The notes: generated by a model from the letters alone, not told the origin. 23,695 bases of DNA from Pelargonium nanum (GCA_036897485.1 JAYMTF010001393.1:1-23695), one strand, 5' to 3'. Positions 1-14,104 are shown, numbered from the stretch's first letter. Made by a program: numbers and translations.

Positions 1-727
1 CTTAGAACAATTTGACATGGACTTGGACACTTAGACTAGACACCCTTGCTACGTGGACAAGAATACACAACACCTCACACTCCTAGTGTACTTGCGTTGA
101 CCGAAAGTCAAAACAGTCGCATCAATCATAATCCACTTTCAACCATGGATAAAATCTAGAAAGTGGTCGCATCAACATGTGGGTAATTGGGTATGTTGTT
201 CCAGAACTTAGTTACAAATTAAACTGTTCTTACACCAGCTCAAAAAATATTAAGTCTAAGCTTAAAATTTTCATAGATTTAAGAGGCACACCTAAGAAAT
301 GATAACAATTTAGAGCGTAATTCATTGAAGATTTCTTTATCAAACATAATTGAGTTTTTGAAGCACGCTTTTACGACTCCTTATTACCCACTCCTTACAG
401 TTTTGTAGCAGACTTAAGAAACAAGCCCTTAACCGTCTACTTTCTTTTGTCGCATTAACTTTCATGTCTTGTTCAACAAGAGAGAGAGAGTGGCAGGCAC
501 TTCCATAGTCAGCGCGTTGGGAACCAAAACAGTCCCCAAAGCTGTATTCAATTTCAATGTGGTCGTCCCATTCAATAATCATCTCCTAAACAATTGCAAG
601 TTGCCGCCGCCGCTCCGTTACCGTTAAATTGCAAACCCAAAAAGCCTCCTCCGTCTCTTTCTCTGCACAATTCGATCCATCTCTGCTTCTCTCTTCGTTC
701 GCGTGGGTGCAGACAAACACCATAAAA
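1..727. other. Upstream region and 5' leader of the S6 kinase gene
   Basis: No coding region is visible here. A short GA run lies near 479-490. From about 600 onward the plus strand becomes pyrimidine-rich (CCTCCTCCGTCTCTTTCTCT-like), as in many plant 5' leaders. I see no convincing TATA box. Transcription probably starts somewhere in 600-700, but that is inference. Confidence 0.4.
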
Positions 728-733
728 ATGTAA
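728..733 (+). promoter_or_regulatory. Minimal AUG-UAA upstream ORF in the S6 kinase leader
   Basis: ATG at 728-730 is followed at once by TAA. It is the only upstream ATG between about 600 and the main start at 761, and 27 bases separate its stop from the main ATG. It acts only if it is in the mature leader: the stretch TTTTGATTCTTCACAG ending at 750 looks like a splice acceptor, so a leader intron could remove it. Start-stop uORFs are known from Arabidopsis NIP5;1, where they cause boron-dependent ribosome stalling. Confidence 0.45.
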
Positions 734-760
734 TTTTGATTCTTCACAGAGCTCTTCGAG

Positions 761-5710
<4,950 letters not shown>

Positions 5711-7485
5711 ACTCAGGAAATCTATTCATCAACTTTGTGATCTACTGTACTTAATTTTTTTCACTAATCTGGTAGAAACAAATAACATGTTGTCAATCAT
5801 TACTCATGTACATTACTTCAATTTATACTCTACTCTTCTTTTAGAGAGATAGAATTAACTTTTTAATTATAATATATTTTTCCTGAAGAGTTACATGTAA
5901 TATCACCCTCAGCCAATTATTTGACCTTTTAGGATAATTTATGATTTATCCGATCCCTTCTTTGAAGTACTTTTCTAATACTCACATATCACCCCTACTT
6001 TTAAGTGATGGTATCATGTTGGTCAATGTATTTCTCTTGACCATTCAGTCTAAGGTATATATGTGTAAAGATTTTAAGTTACTAGTTGAGGGAACAGATA
6101 CGAGAAACTACAGAGTAAAATATATTAGCAAAATGTTGAACAGCTTGAAGAGGATGTCAGAACAAACTGAAATCATTTGGACGACATACAAGTTGAGCCA
6201 TACTGTTGTATAAGAAAATACTGTACGTTTCAAGTGTTTTTTGTTAAGTAGATCTTGAGAAATGAAAAGTGAGATGCAGATACATATGGATAGAAATCAA
6301 AGCAGAGTGCCCTCTTTTCCATGTAGATATTTGAAATGTGTGCTAATATGTACTTTGATTTCTCATATCAATTTGTTAGTAGTTGGTTCTCAATAGATTA
6401 TATTGACTTGTTTGTTCTTAATGAATTTTGAGGTAACAGAATGGAGTAGTGCTTTAGTTGTGAATGATGGATAAACTATAAAGTAGCTGGCTTGAAAATA
6501 GAATCAAATTCTGTCTCAAAATGAGTGCACTTTCCCTCTTTTTGGCAAGATTTGGGACAGTTAGAATAGGTAGAATCATTCAGAAAAGTTTCTGAAACAA
6601 GGATTATTGAAGTTTTTGAGATTTGATGTACTGCAAACAGTGAAGTTGAACTTGGATCATTTATGTGAAGGAGTTGAGCACTGACTGAACTATTATTAAA
6701 TTGACTATTACTGATAGTTGATAGGATAAAGTTAAGAATGGAAGAAAATGAACCCAATATAAGTAGAGGTTAAAGACTGGAAATCGTAACTGGACTAGAC
6801 TGAAGGCTGATTTTTGAAAATATTCTAGATCAAAGACTGTAAATGTACTGGTGTAGATAATGAGAAGTTAAGAATAGGATAATATGACTGGATGATGGGA
6901 AAAAGTATAGTCCGAATGGTCAGTAGTACAGTGAAGTTGAAGTTGCTACAAGGTGATAGATAGAGTTGCAATTTAAATACCAATGGAGGATTCTGCTAAG
7001 CATTTATCTTGTGCATAATTCACCCACTCACCCACTCACATGTTTAAAGGTGATACAGAACATTGTAGCTTTTGGCCATGGAGATGCGCACTGCTGGTTC
7101 CCACACGAATCCCGTTAAATTGAGTGTCCTGTTTGTTAAACTTGTTTATCCATCTGTCTTGTTGATACTAACTGGAGTAGTGATATGAGATGGAATATCC
7201 AATCTAAAGCACATAAGTAGCCTTGTGGATGGAAAGAAGATTCTGTTTGGAAGTCTCTTACTTTGTTGATGAGGGTAAGACATAGCAATGGTGAATAAAA
7301 AAGCAAGCGCATATATATACATATATATATATATATAGCACAAATAGAGAATTAGAGGCTCATTTCCATGGGATTGGTTTTGAAGTTAGGTCGAATCTTT
7401 TGCATCATGCATTGCATATTAAGATATCAAGGAATTGTGGGCATCTACTAAACTAAAGAAACCAGACATGTTTAGATTCTTGCAC
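5711..7485. other. Intergenic region after the S6 kinase gene
   Basis: It begins with the AT-rich 3' untranslated region of the kinase and continues to the promoter of the next gene. Short ORFs on either strand (for example about 5941-6213 plus and 6476-6757 minus) have no recognisable domain and codon use like the surrounding AT-rich DNA. I see no RNA gene or defined mobile element, only an AT microsatellite near the end. Confidence 0.6.
7311..7337. repeat. (AT)n microsatellite
   Basis: Twenty-seven bases of alternating AT with one C interruption at 7320. It is probably length-polymorphic between individuals. Confidence 0.9.
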
Positions 7486-7493
7486 CTATAAAC
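7486..7493 (+). promoter_or_regulatory. TATA-like box of the small gene
   Basis: CTATAAAC lies about 190 bases before the start codon at 7681 and would place transcription start near 7515-7525. A second AT element, TATTTATA near 7640, is too close to the ATG to be the usual TATA box unless the leader is only a few bases long. Confidence 0.4.
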
Positions 7494-7645
7494 TCTGCAT
7501 ACATATAGTATTACATCCACTCACTCACAAAAGTCTACACGCATATTTTGATTTTATACGCTTCTGCATATCTTAGTAGTTCCTACTACAAACACGTGAA
7601 ACACCTCCATCTCCTTCCATTTGGCTTGCCTCGCTGTGTATTTAT

Positions 7646-7684
7646 ATGCATGCGAGTCCCCAAGGCCACAACACACTGCGATGA
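7646..7684 (+). promoter_or_regulatory. Upstream ORF touching the small gene's start codon
   Basis: A 12-codon ORF starts at ATG 7646-7648 and ends with TGA at 7682-7684, which overlaps the main ATG at 7681-7683 as ATGA. A second out-of-frame ATG at 7650-7652 opens an ORF running to TAG at 7820, inside the main coding region. Both matter only if transcription starts upstream of 7646, as the TATA-like box suggests. Confidence 0.4.
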
Positions 7685-8073
7685 GCAAGGATTACAGAAG
7701 CAACGAGTCGGTGTGCGAGAAATCAATGAAGATGATGATGAATGTTATGAGACTATCATCTTTCTCTATCGCCAAGGCCACTCTTGGTCTTGGAGCTCCA
7801 ACGGCTGTCAGGAACCTTAGGTATGCGCCTGTGGCACGAGCTATGTTGCCTCAGTCGTTTTCAGTTGTGAGCAGCTCCGAGCAAATCTCACAGCCTGGAG
7901 GCGATGGTGCTGTTTGGGAAGAGAAAAGCAAAAGCGTAGATGGAATGGCAAGTGCTTATATAAAGAAAGTGCATGACAAGAACAGGAAGATGCAGAGATC
8001 ATCAAATTCAAAGCTTTCTTCATACATACTGCCTCCTCCTCCGCCTCCAATGTCTACGCCTTTTCTCAACTAG
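7681..8073 (+). CDS. Small intronless protein of unknown function (130 aa)
   Basis: I do not recognise this protein with confidence. It begins MSKDY and has a Met-rich stretch at 16-23, a basic and small-residue middle, and a block at 86-106 (VDGMASAYIKKVHDKNRKMQ) that recalls the short C-terminal block of plant DUF761-type proteins (V-D-x-x-A-x-x-F/Y-I). A run of six prolines follows at 118-123, just before the C-terminus. No signal peptide or membrane segment is obvious. The start at 7681 is the first in-frame ATG; upstream codons in this frame stay open to 7621 without a Met. The open frame, a plausible TATA box and the conserved-looking C-terminal block suggest a real gene. The DUF761 link is a pattern-level guess. 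Confidence 0.65.
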   Translation: MSKDYRSNESVCEKSMKMMMNVMRLSSFSIAKATLGLGAPTAVRNLRYAPVARAMLPQSFSVVSSSEQISQPGGDGAVWEEKSKSVDGMASAYIKKVHDKNRKMQRSSNSKLSSYILPPPPPPMSTPFLN

Positions 8074-8260
8074 ATTTAATATTAATTTGCTCCCATAACT
8101 TACTGCTCATTATTTATTAGTTTTGTATTTGTTTTTGTTTTTCACTTCACCTCAAGAAAATAGTCTCTGCAAAACTACTTTCATCATCCCAAGTCTCATT
8201 AGATGATCAGACCAAGTACTATGTATGCACCAAGTTAACTAGTAATGACGTTAAAATATA
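8074..8260. other. 3' region of the small gene
   Basis: AT-rich sequence following the TAG stop, containing TTTGTATTTGTTTTTGTTTTT-like U-rich stretches consistent with a plant 3' untranslated region and polyadenylation zone. No other feature is seen. Confidence 0.5.
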
Positions 8261-8483
8261 GGGATAATTACATGTAACTACTCTGTATATGACATCTTTT
8301 GCACCTAGGTACCCCGAACTATTTATTTTTGAATACCCTTAACTATGCAGAGTTCATTTGGTCAGTTTCATTTAACGGAATATGCCAATATATAGGTCAT
8401 GTAACCAGCACATGATAAAAAAATTCTGAAATTCCAAAATTGCCATTCACCTTCTTCTTCATCAAGAACAAGTTCATAATGGT

Positions 8484-8560
8484 TCGCCGGAAAAGTCAAA
8501 GTTTTGCCGGAAACCTCAAAGTGCCAGAAATTTCAAAGATCCGCCGGAAACTTCATAGTT
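8484..8560. repeat. Short GCCGGAAA tandem repeats
   Basis: Four imperfect copies of a roughly 20-base unit built on GCCGGAAANNTCAAAG lie in a row inside the inverted-repeat element. Copies differ at several positions. Confidence 0.6.
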
Positions 8561-8667
8561 TATAAAATTGCATTTAATTTTCAGAGTCTCTTGTTTTGTT
8601 TTTCAATTTTTTCATTACTCTTTTCATTTAAACAAACCAGCAATTTTAAACAAATTACAATCAAATT

Positions 8668-8830
8668 CAAAATCTAAACCCTAACAAATCCAAATCCATC
8701 ATTGGTTTACAAATTTCAACTATTGAAAACAAACCCAAATTCAAGCCCTAACAATTCCAAATCCAATGAATCTCAATCCAAATCTAAGCTCTAACAAATC
8801 CAAATCCAATAAATCTCAACCCTAATTTCA
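8668..8830. repeat. Degenerate CCTAACAAATCCAAATCCA repeats
   Basis: Three or more imperfect copies of a unit containing CCCTAACAAATCCAAATCC alternate with ATCTCAA-type spacers. They resemble AAACCCTAA-type telomere words but are too irregular to be an interstitial telomere array. Confidence 0.5.
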
Positions 8831-9177
8831 ACCAAACAAAAAGTCAAATCCGACGATTTTCAGTGGCCACGGTGGTGGTGGTCGAGCTCCATCTGGTCAC
8901 GATGGAGCAAATCCGGCGAATTGATGGTCGCCAAATCGGCCATGGAAAGAAGATGGATGAAGGAGATGGAGTAAGGGCAATTTGTCTTTTTGCCTTTTAA
9001 CTGACGGTGAAATAGACATAATAGAATCTATATAGTTCAAGGTATCATATATGTCGGGCTATTATTCGATTAAACTTAATTTTAAAACATAAAAAAAAAG
9101 TATTTGCCACATAGGCTGCCACATCATTTTGTACACCAAATTTTGGATAAAATTTGGGCCAAATAGCAATTTTCAAC

Positions 9178-9448
9178 TACAGATTGAGATATTGCTTGAG
9201 ATCATGATGCTAGATTATGTCTCTAATGATAAACTGATAATCACATCATCAACATATAAAGTAAAATGATTTCATTATCTAATCCCTTAGTGAATAAATC
9301 TGAATCATGAGGAGCATGTTTCAAACTGTATACTTTATCTCACATTTTGAGGAATACATGTTTGGAAGGAGCTCTCTTCTATACTTCCTCTTGAAGATAT
9401 CCATTTAAGAATTTTTTCTTCACATCCATATGAAATAACGACTGGTGT
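9178..9448 (-). pseudogene. Ty1/copia reverse transcriptase fragment (decayed)
   Basis: Read on the minus strand, broken frames show reverse-transcriptase motifs of copia elements in the right order: a block like HMDVKKKFLNG at 9400-9429 followed by LQEEV; then KVYSLKHAP (the family's ALYGLKQAP block); then DSDLFTKG; and YVDD, the polymerase active site, encoded at 9245-9256. An LKQYLN-like block follows near 9190. At least one in-frame stop lies after LQEEV and frameshifts separate the blocks. No LTRs, integrase or gag accompany it, so it is an old, inactive fragment. Confidence 0.8.
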
Positions 9449-9763
9449 CAAATATATGCAAAAAAAACAAACTTGGGGCTCAGATTTTGTTTAATAGTGT
9501 GTTATTTCATATGTGCGCAGTCCCAATTACGAGACTATGCATGTTCAGGCCCCGACGGCCCAATAGAAAAATTTCTAAGTGCAAAGGCCCATATTGATCA
9601 GGCATCAAAGTTCTGAATCGAAGACTTGTGAAAAAGTGTATATTTGTATTTGATCCCGTTTGACCGGGCAAAACACATACTATACTACAAAATGATGCCA
9701 TTGACACTTTCAAATGTAACAACTAAAAAATTGACATTACCAGTTAGTAAAGGGTTAAAAGTA

Positions 9764-9981
9764 AACTCCATCGGTCCAAAAATGAGTGTCCTATTTTCTT
9801 TTTTAGTAATTTAGTTATGTATGAATTGTCAATGATATTCTTATAACAAGTTAGTATCTCTTAACACATGATTATGAGATTACAAGAATAAATATGCCAC
9901 ACTAAGTCATTTTATAGTAAAAAAAATTAAGTTCTTTTTCTTTCTCAAAATAGAAATGACTCTCACTTTGGGTGGAGGGAG
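9764..9981. mobile_element. Stowaway-like MITE, copy 1 (218 bp)
   Basis: The left terminus (CTCCATCGGTCCAAAAATGAGTGTCC-like) is the imperfect reverse complement of the right terminus (ACTCTCACTTTGGGTGGAGGGAG), with TA on both sides (9762-9763 and 9982-9983). This matches the CTCCCTCCGTCC terminal repeat and TA target site of Tc1/mariner-type Stowaway MITEs. The interior resembles the MITE at 20453-20682. Confidence 0.8.
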
Positions 9982-11218
9982 TAGGATTTACCGAGATACT
10001 AATAGAATGAAGCAGCCAAAAATGCATAAAATGGCAACTTGTAATATCATAAGAATGCAGAAAAGTTGACAGTAAACTAAACCTAAATGGATATACCGAT
10101 ATGCATATGCATAAGCATATAAATGGCACTCTTACATTATTAACTCAAACACCTCATTATCACCAACCTCCTCAGTCCTCAATAAGCCCTTTTCATAAAT
10201 ATCCTCCACCCAACTCCAGAATTTGCCATAGCTGCTGCACTCACCATTTTTTCCCAGACAAAGATATCAGCTGTTGCAAGAAAAGTAAAACAAAACATGC
10301 AGAGAAATGTTAACTATATAGGCATAAATCAAAGTACATAACATTGACTATATCACACAGTTGAACATCAAGAATGGGAAAAACGAATAGTGCAACCCAT
10401 TTTTATAGTGACTTCCTCTATGACACTCTTAATATTGTGACTTAATCATTTGATTTCATTTTGTAAAATTAGAAATGACCACAAGTTTTTTATGACCTTC
10501 AAATCATTAACAGTTGCATGAGAAAAATAAAATACACGTGCGTGCAGACACGTATACACAGCAAGAGATATTGAATGTTTTTCAGTGAATCTCCAATTTT
10601 GATAATTTCCCCATCTAGAAGAAGTGCAAAACCAATCAAAGGTACATGAGTAATATCTGAATTGAAAAAAACAATATCAATCGCATAGTACCTACACATG
10701 CAAATGAAAGAAAAATCCTTGATGCAAAAGAGGATACAAAATGAAAATACAACTATTTTGATTTTGAAAGCTTCCCTCTTCCCAAACCTAGGTCAATCTT
10801 CCGAGAGGACTTATCTTATATTAAATGATTGGGAATAGATCCTTCCACAGGGTTCTCTTTGGAACATTAATAATATAAAGTTCAAAATGCTGAAGCCGAT
10901 AGTTGGAAAATTATCTTTTGATCAAATCATATCCTACTTGTCCCAAACTCTTAATTTCTATTGATGGCCAAGAATTAACAAAAAAAAAAAAAAAGAATTG
11001 TTTATAAGATGCCTACAAAACTTTTCACAACATCAAAGCTTCAAGACAACATGGTATCAAGAGATCTGAACATGGATAACAAAAAATTACATGAGACAGG
11101 TTACTACAGTTGGAAGGCAAATGTAATCTTATACGGGAAACAGGTGGTGCTAATCCCTAATGTACAACCAACTTCTGCAGAGTTCAAGGGAAAATCTATA
11201 CACAGTGATTCTTAAAGG
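9982..11218. other. Intergenic stretch without a recognised gene
   Basis: AT-rich DNA with short chance ORFs and a poly-A run near 10980-10994. Around 11009-11215 an ORF contains YYSWKANV, faintly like a copia gag start, but the match is too short to call. Nothing else is recognised. Confidence 0.5.
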
Positions 11219-11223
11219 CCTTA

Positions 11224-11568
11224 TGATGAGGATAGCTTAAGTATTTATTTTCTTTATTGTTATGATGTAGTTATTTAACTGATTTGTATAGGATTATTGT
11301 TTAGTATTTATTTTGTTTGGTGTTTTGGAAGTAGTTATTTAACTCCTATGGATGGGAATTGGTTGTATTCTATATTGATATCATTGTATTCTTAGTTTTG
11401 GATCAGATCTGATGATCTTGAAAACATAAACAGACTTTTGTACCTTCTTCCCATATTCGTCTGTAAATCTCCTATTTCATCTATATTCTCTCCCATTCGT
11501 CTAAAATCAATCATTTCTTCTCATCATTTTCTATCTACCTTCTCTATTTTCGTACTTGTCCTACATCA
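11224..11568 (+). repeat. LTR A (5' LTR) of the TRIM element
   Basis: 345 bases from TGATGAGG to CCTACATCA. It aligns by eye with LTR C through GTAGTTATTTAACT and TTTAGTATTTATTTT blocks near the start and TCTTCTCAT-ATTTTCTATCT near the end. It is about 100 bases longer than LTR C, owing to sequence around 11360-11500. Confidence 0.8.
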
Positions 11569-11570
11569 AT

Positions 11571-11582
11571 TGGTATCAAAGC
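11571..11582 (+). other. Primer-binding site for initiator tRNA-Met
   Basis: TGGTATCAAAGC lies two bases after the end of LTR A. The canonical plant initiator-methionine primer-binding site is TGGTATCAGAGC, so this copy differs at one base. The matching position after LTR B has lost it. Confidence 0.85.
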
Positions 11583-12139
11583 CAAATTTCCAGAATTATT
11601 GTTCCCAAATAAAGCTCTCATCGGTCAAAATTAATTAAAATAATCAAACAAAAAATAATTCCGTGAACAGTACCAAATTTCACAAATACTACCGCCGCCA
11701 ACATCGTTGCTGCACCACCACACCAACGACGGACCAGACCCGTTTCTGTCACTTTGACCCATTTCTAATTTGGGTTAATTGCAACAGCATCTTCCCACAT
11801 CTAAGGAGAAACAAATTCGCCTTCTCAAGCTAGAAGTCTGTTTAATTGAAAATTTGCTAGTGTTCCTTATCATTTGGTAATACATCAAGTACTGCTTCAG
11901 GTGGCTCTATTAAAAAGAAAAACAGATATTCAAGCAGTGCTGAACTTCTGGAAACTCTCAATGCATACAAGGGTTTGTTGTCATGGTGAATATTCTTTAT
12001 GCTTTATGACTCAGTGGAGGGGACGACCAACATATATTGTTGTGTGCTTATGAGAATTCGTATAATATGATCCTACACTATTGAGCTTTTTCTGGTCTTA
12101 CCAGTTGCCGAAGTCGGGCTCTTTTCCATCGGGAGAGAA

Positions 12140-12474
12140 TGACGAGGGACAACCAATATTATTTAGTACTCCTTTCGTCCCAAAATAATGTCAACTTTCC
12201 ATATTTTTAGAAGATTAAGAATAAGTTAGAATTATTTTTAGATGGAGGGGGTATTAAGCTTCTTAATTGTTTTGGAATAGTCTCTTAACTATTTTAGATA
12301 AGATATGGTTAGGAGTGGTTGTGATTAATATAAATAGTATTAGTTTTTATGATAATTTGGAAAATTCAGACAATTTTCCTATCCTTTCTCATCCATTCTT
12401 CTTTCTTTTCTCATTTCTTAAATTCTTTCTTCATTCTTCTTAATCTCTGTATCATCACTGATTGTCCTACATCA
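12140..12474 (+). repeat. LTR B (internal LTR) of the TRIM element
   Basis: 335 bases including an 83-bp MITE; without the insertion it is close to LTR C in length. It shares the TGACGAGGGA-CAATATTATT start and TGTCCTACATCA end but is more diverged in the middle than A and C are from each other. Confidence 0.75.
12169..12251. mobile_element. Short Stowaway-like MITE nested in LTR B
   Basis: 83 bases starting CTCCTTTCGTCCCAAAATA and ending GATGGAGGGGG, flanked by TA (12167-12168 and 12252-12253). LTR C reads straight across the corresponding point, which supports an insertion after the LTR copies formed. Confidence 0.75.
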
Positions 12475-12824
12475 ATTCCACCACGTTACCGCCACCGTCT
12501 TTGTATTGACGCACCACCATTGAACCAGACCTTGCCGCCTCCATTTTAGCACTGTTAACCCAATTCTGATCTAGCTTGACCCAAAGAAAAAAAAAGAAAA
12601 CAAAAAAGACAAAAATTTCAACACTGCTAGAAGGTCTCAGTGCATCCAAGGGTTTGTTGGCTATCATGGTTACTATTATTGTTGTTTATGGCTCAATGGA
12701 GGGAGCGACCAACATATACTGTTGTCTATCCTTTTGAGGACCTATTTGATATGGATCCAACACTCTTGAGTTAACCCTAGTCATACCACTCGCCAGAGTC
12801 TAGTTCTTTTCCCCTGGGAAAGGA

Positions 12825-13072
12825 TGACGAGGGATAGGCAATATTATTCGTATTTAGCTTCTTTATTTTTTGAAGTAGTTATTTAACTGCTTTAGATATG
12901 ATTATTATTTAGTATTTATTTTCTTTATTGTTTTGGAAGTAGTTATTTAGCTCCCATGTATACAACCAAACCCTATCCATAGGAGTTAAATAACTACTTA
13001 TATTTCATCTTAAATCTATTATTTCTTCTCATTATTTTCTATCTTCCCTATTTTTGTACTTGTCCTACATCA
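12825..13072 (+). repeat. LTR C (3' LTR) of the TRIM element
   Basis: 248 bases from TGACGAGGGAT to CCTACATCA, followed directly by the CCTTA target duplication. It contains an inverted segment: 12937-12958 and 12978-12999 form a 22-base imperfect hairpin. Confidence 0.8.
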
Positions 13073-13095
13073 CCTTAGTTTTTAATTCACACTAC

Positions 13096-13692
13096 TTCAT
13101 GAAATGATGGCTTCGTCGTGAATAATAATATTTGGTACTAAAAGAAGCAAACGGAATAGACACAAGTAACAAAGGCAACCATACGATATGTGGAAACTGA
13201 GTAGTGATGAATCATGACTCAGTCAAAAGGATACTAAAACTAATTCTACCCGATAAGCGACCATAACGAAAAGGATGATGAGATCTCTTTGCAGCATTGC
13301 CAAGTTCAGGGAAAATAACAATCATGGAGGAAAGAACAATGTCCTAAAAAATGGTTTGCAATTATTTAGGCAAGGTTTAAGTTCCTAGAAGGCCTTAGGT
13401 TTAAGTTCTAGCAAGTTCATGAAATGATGACTTCATCATGAATAATAATAATAACTAGTACTAATAGATACTATAAACACAAGTAACAGAGGATAGCATA
13501 ATATGTGGAAACTGTGCAGTGGTGATGAGTGATGAATCGGCCAAAAGGAAACTAAAACTAATTCTACCCGATAAAAGTTCATAACAAACAGGATGATAAG
13601 ATCTCTTTGAAGCATTGCCGAGTTCAAGGATAACAACAATCATTGAGAAAAGGCAATGCCTTTAATAATGGTTTGCAATTATTTAGGCAAGG
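13096..13692. repeat. Tandem duplication, two copies of about 280 bp
   Basis: Copy 1 (13096-13375) and copy 2 (13416-13692) both begin TTCATGAAATGATG and end GCAATTATTTAGGCAAGG. They share blocks such as AACTAATTCTACCCGATAA and GATCTCTTTG-AGCATTGCC. About 40 bases separate them. The copies have small indels and many substitutions, so the duplication is not recent. No coding potential is recognised. They may lie in the 3' region of the minus-strand gene. Confidence 0.85.
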
Positions 13693-14104
13693 AACAAGAG
13701 CTTGAATTTGATGGAATACCTGGTGCTCTTTATCAGAAAACTAAACTGGTCATCCCATCTCAAAGCATAAATCTTTTGCTGCCCAACAGAGTCTAAATAT
13801 AAATGCTATACCTTCTAAGAGTAGTTTTGAAAATTATAAAATTAGTACATTTGTAAAATCACATTTTGGCGAGTAGACAGAACTGCTAATGGAGTCATAC
13901 ATAGCAAGGATCCTATAATTCTCATCTCACCTATATTATGGCATGGTAACTTGGGTAAGCTTACTGAGTTCAAACTAGCTCAAGATCAGCTAAAGCCGAA
14001 ATTTTGAGAGGGCTAGAAAAACGCACAATTATTTACCTAAGTAAAAGAACAGCTAGAACCTTGCTTCTATTTGCAATATTCGACCACAGCTTGTAAAGGT
14101 ACCA
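13693..14104. other. 3' side of the coiled-coil protein gene, last exon uncertain
   Basis: The minus-strand gene that ends near here may have its terminal exon in this stretch. Possible acceptors on the minus strand are TTTACAAG (exon from about 14091), GAGCTAG (from about 13984) and TTGGGCAG (from about 13788). Each is followed by a short open frame and a stop, and none gives a C-terminus I recognise. Confidence 0.3.

Larger units (their letters stand above)
8261..9070. mobile_element. Inverted-repeat bounded non-autonomous element (about 0.8 kb)
   Basis: The left end (GGGATAATTACATG, then GTACCCCGAACTATTT at about 8309-8324) is echoed in reverse complement at the right end (ATAGTTCAAGGTATCAT near 9031-9048 and ATTATTCG near 9061-9068). 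This resembles the common plant family of degenerate elements that begin GGATAATTAC. The interior has no coding capacity and holds two small repeat clusters. Exact ends and superfamily are uncertain. Confidence 0.45.
11224..13072 (+). mobile_element. TRIM-type LTR retroelement with LTR-internal-LTR-internal-LTR structure
   Basis: Three related LTRs begin TGA(C/T)GAGG and end CCTACATCA: A 11224-11568, B 12140-12474, C 12825-13072. Two related non-coding internal regions lie between them (11569-12139 and 12475-12824). The whole is flanked by the same 5-base duplication, CCTTA, at 11219-11223 and 13073-13077. A primer-binding site follows LTR A, and purine tracts (GGGAGAGAA, GGGAAAGGA) precede LTRs B and C. 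The lack of coding capacity and the small size identify a terminal-repeat retrotransposon in miniature. The flanking duplication indicates that the dimer inserted as one unit. Confidence 0.85.

Noticed and set aside
8668..8830. Possible interstitial telomere repeat (CCCTAA words)
   Set aside because: The words are separated by irregular AAATCC spacers and never run as consecutive heptamers.
11009..11215. ORF with YYSWKANV, similar to a copia gag start
   Set aside because: The match is one short motif with no zinc knuckle or neighbouring gag blocks; chance cannot be excluded.
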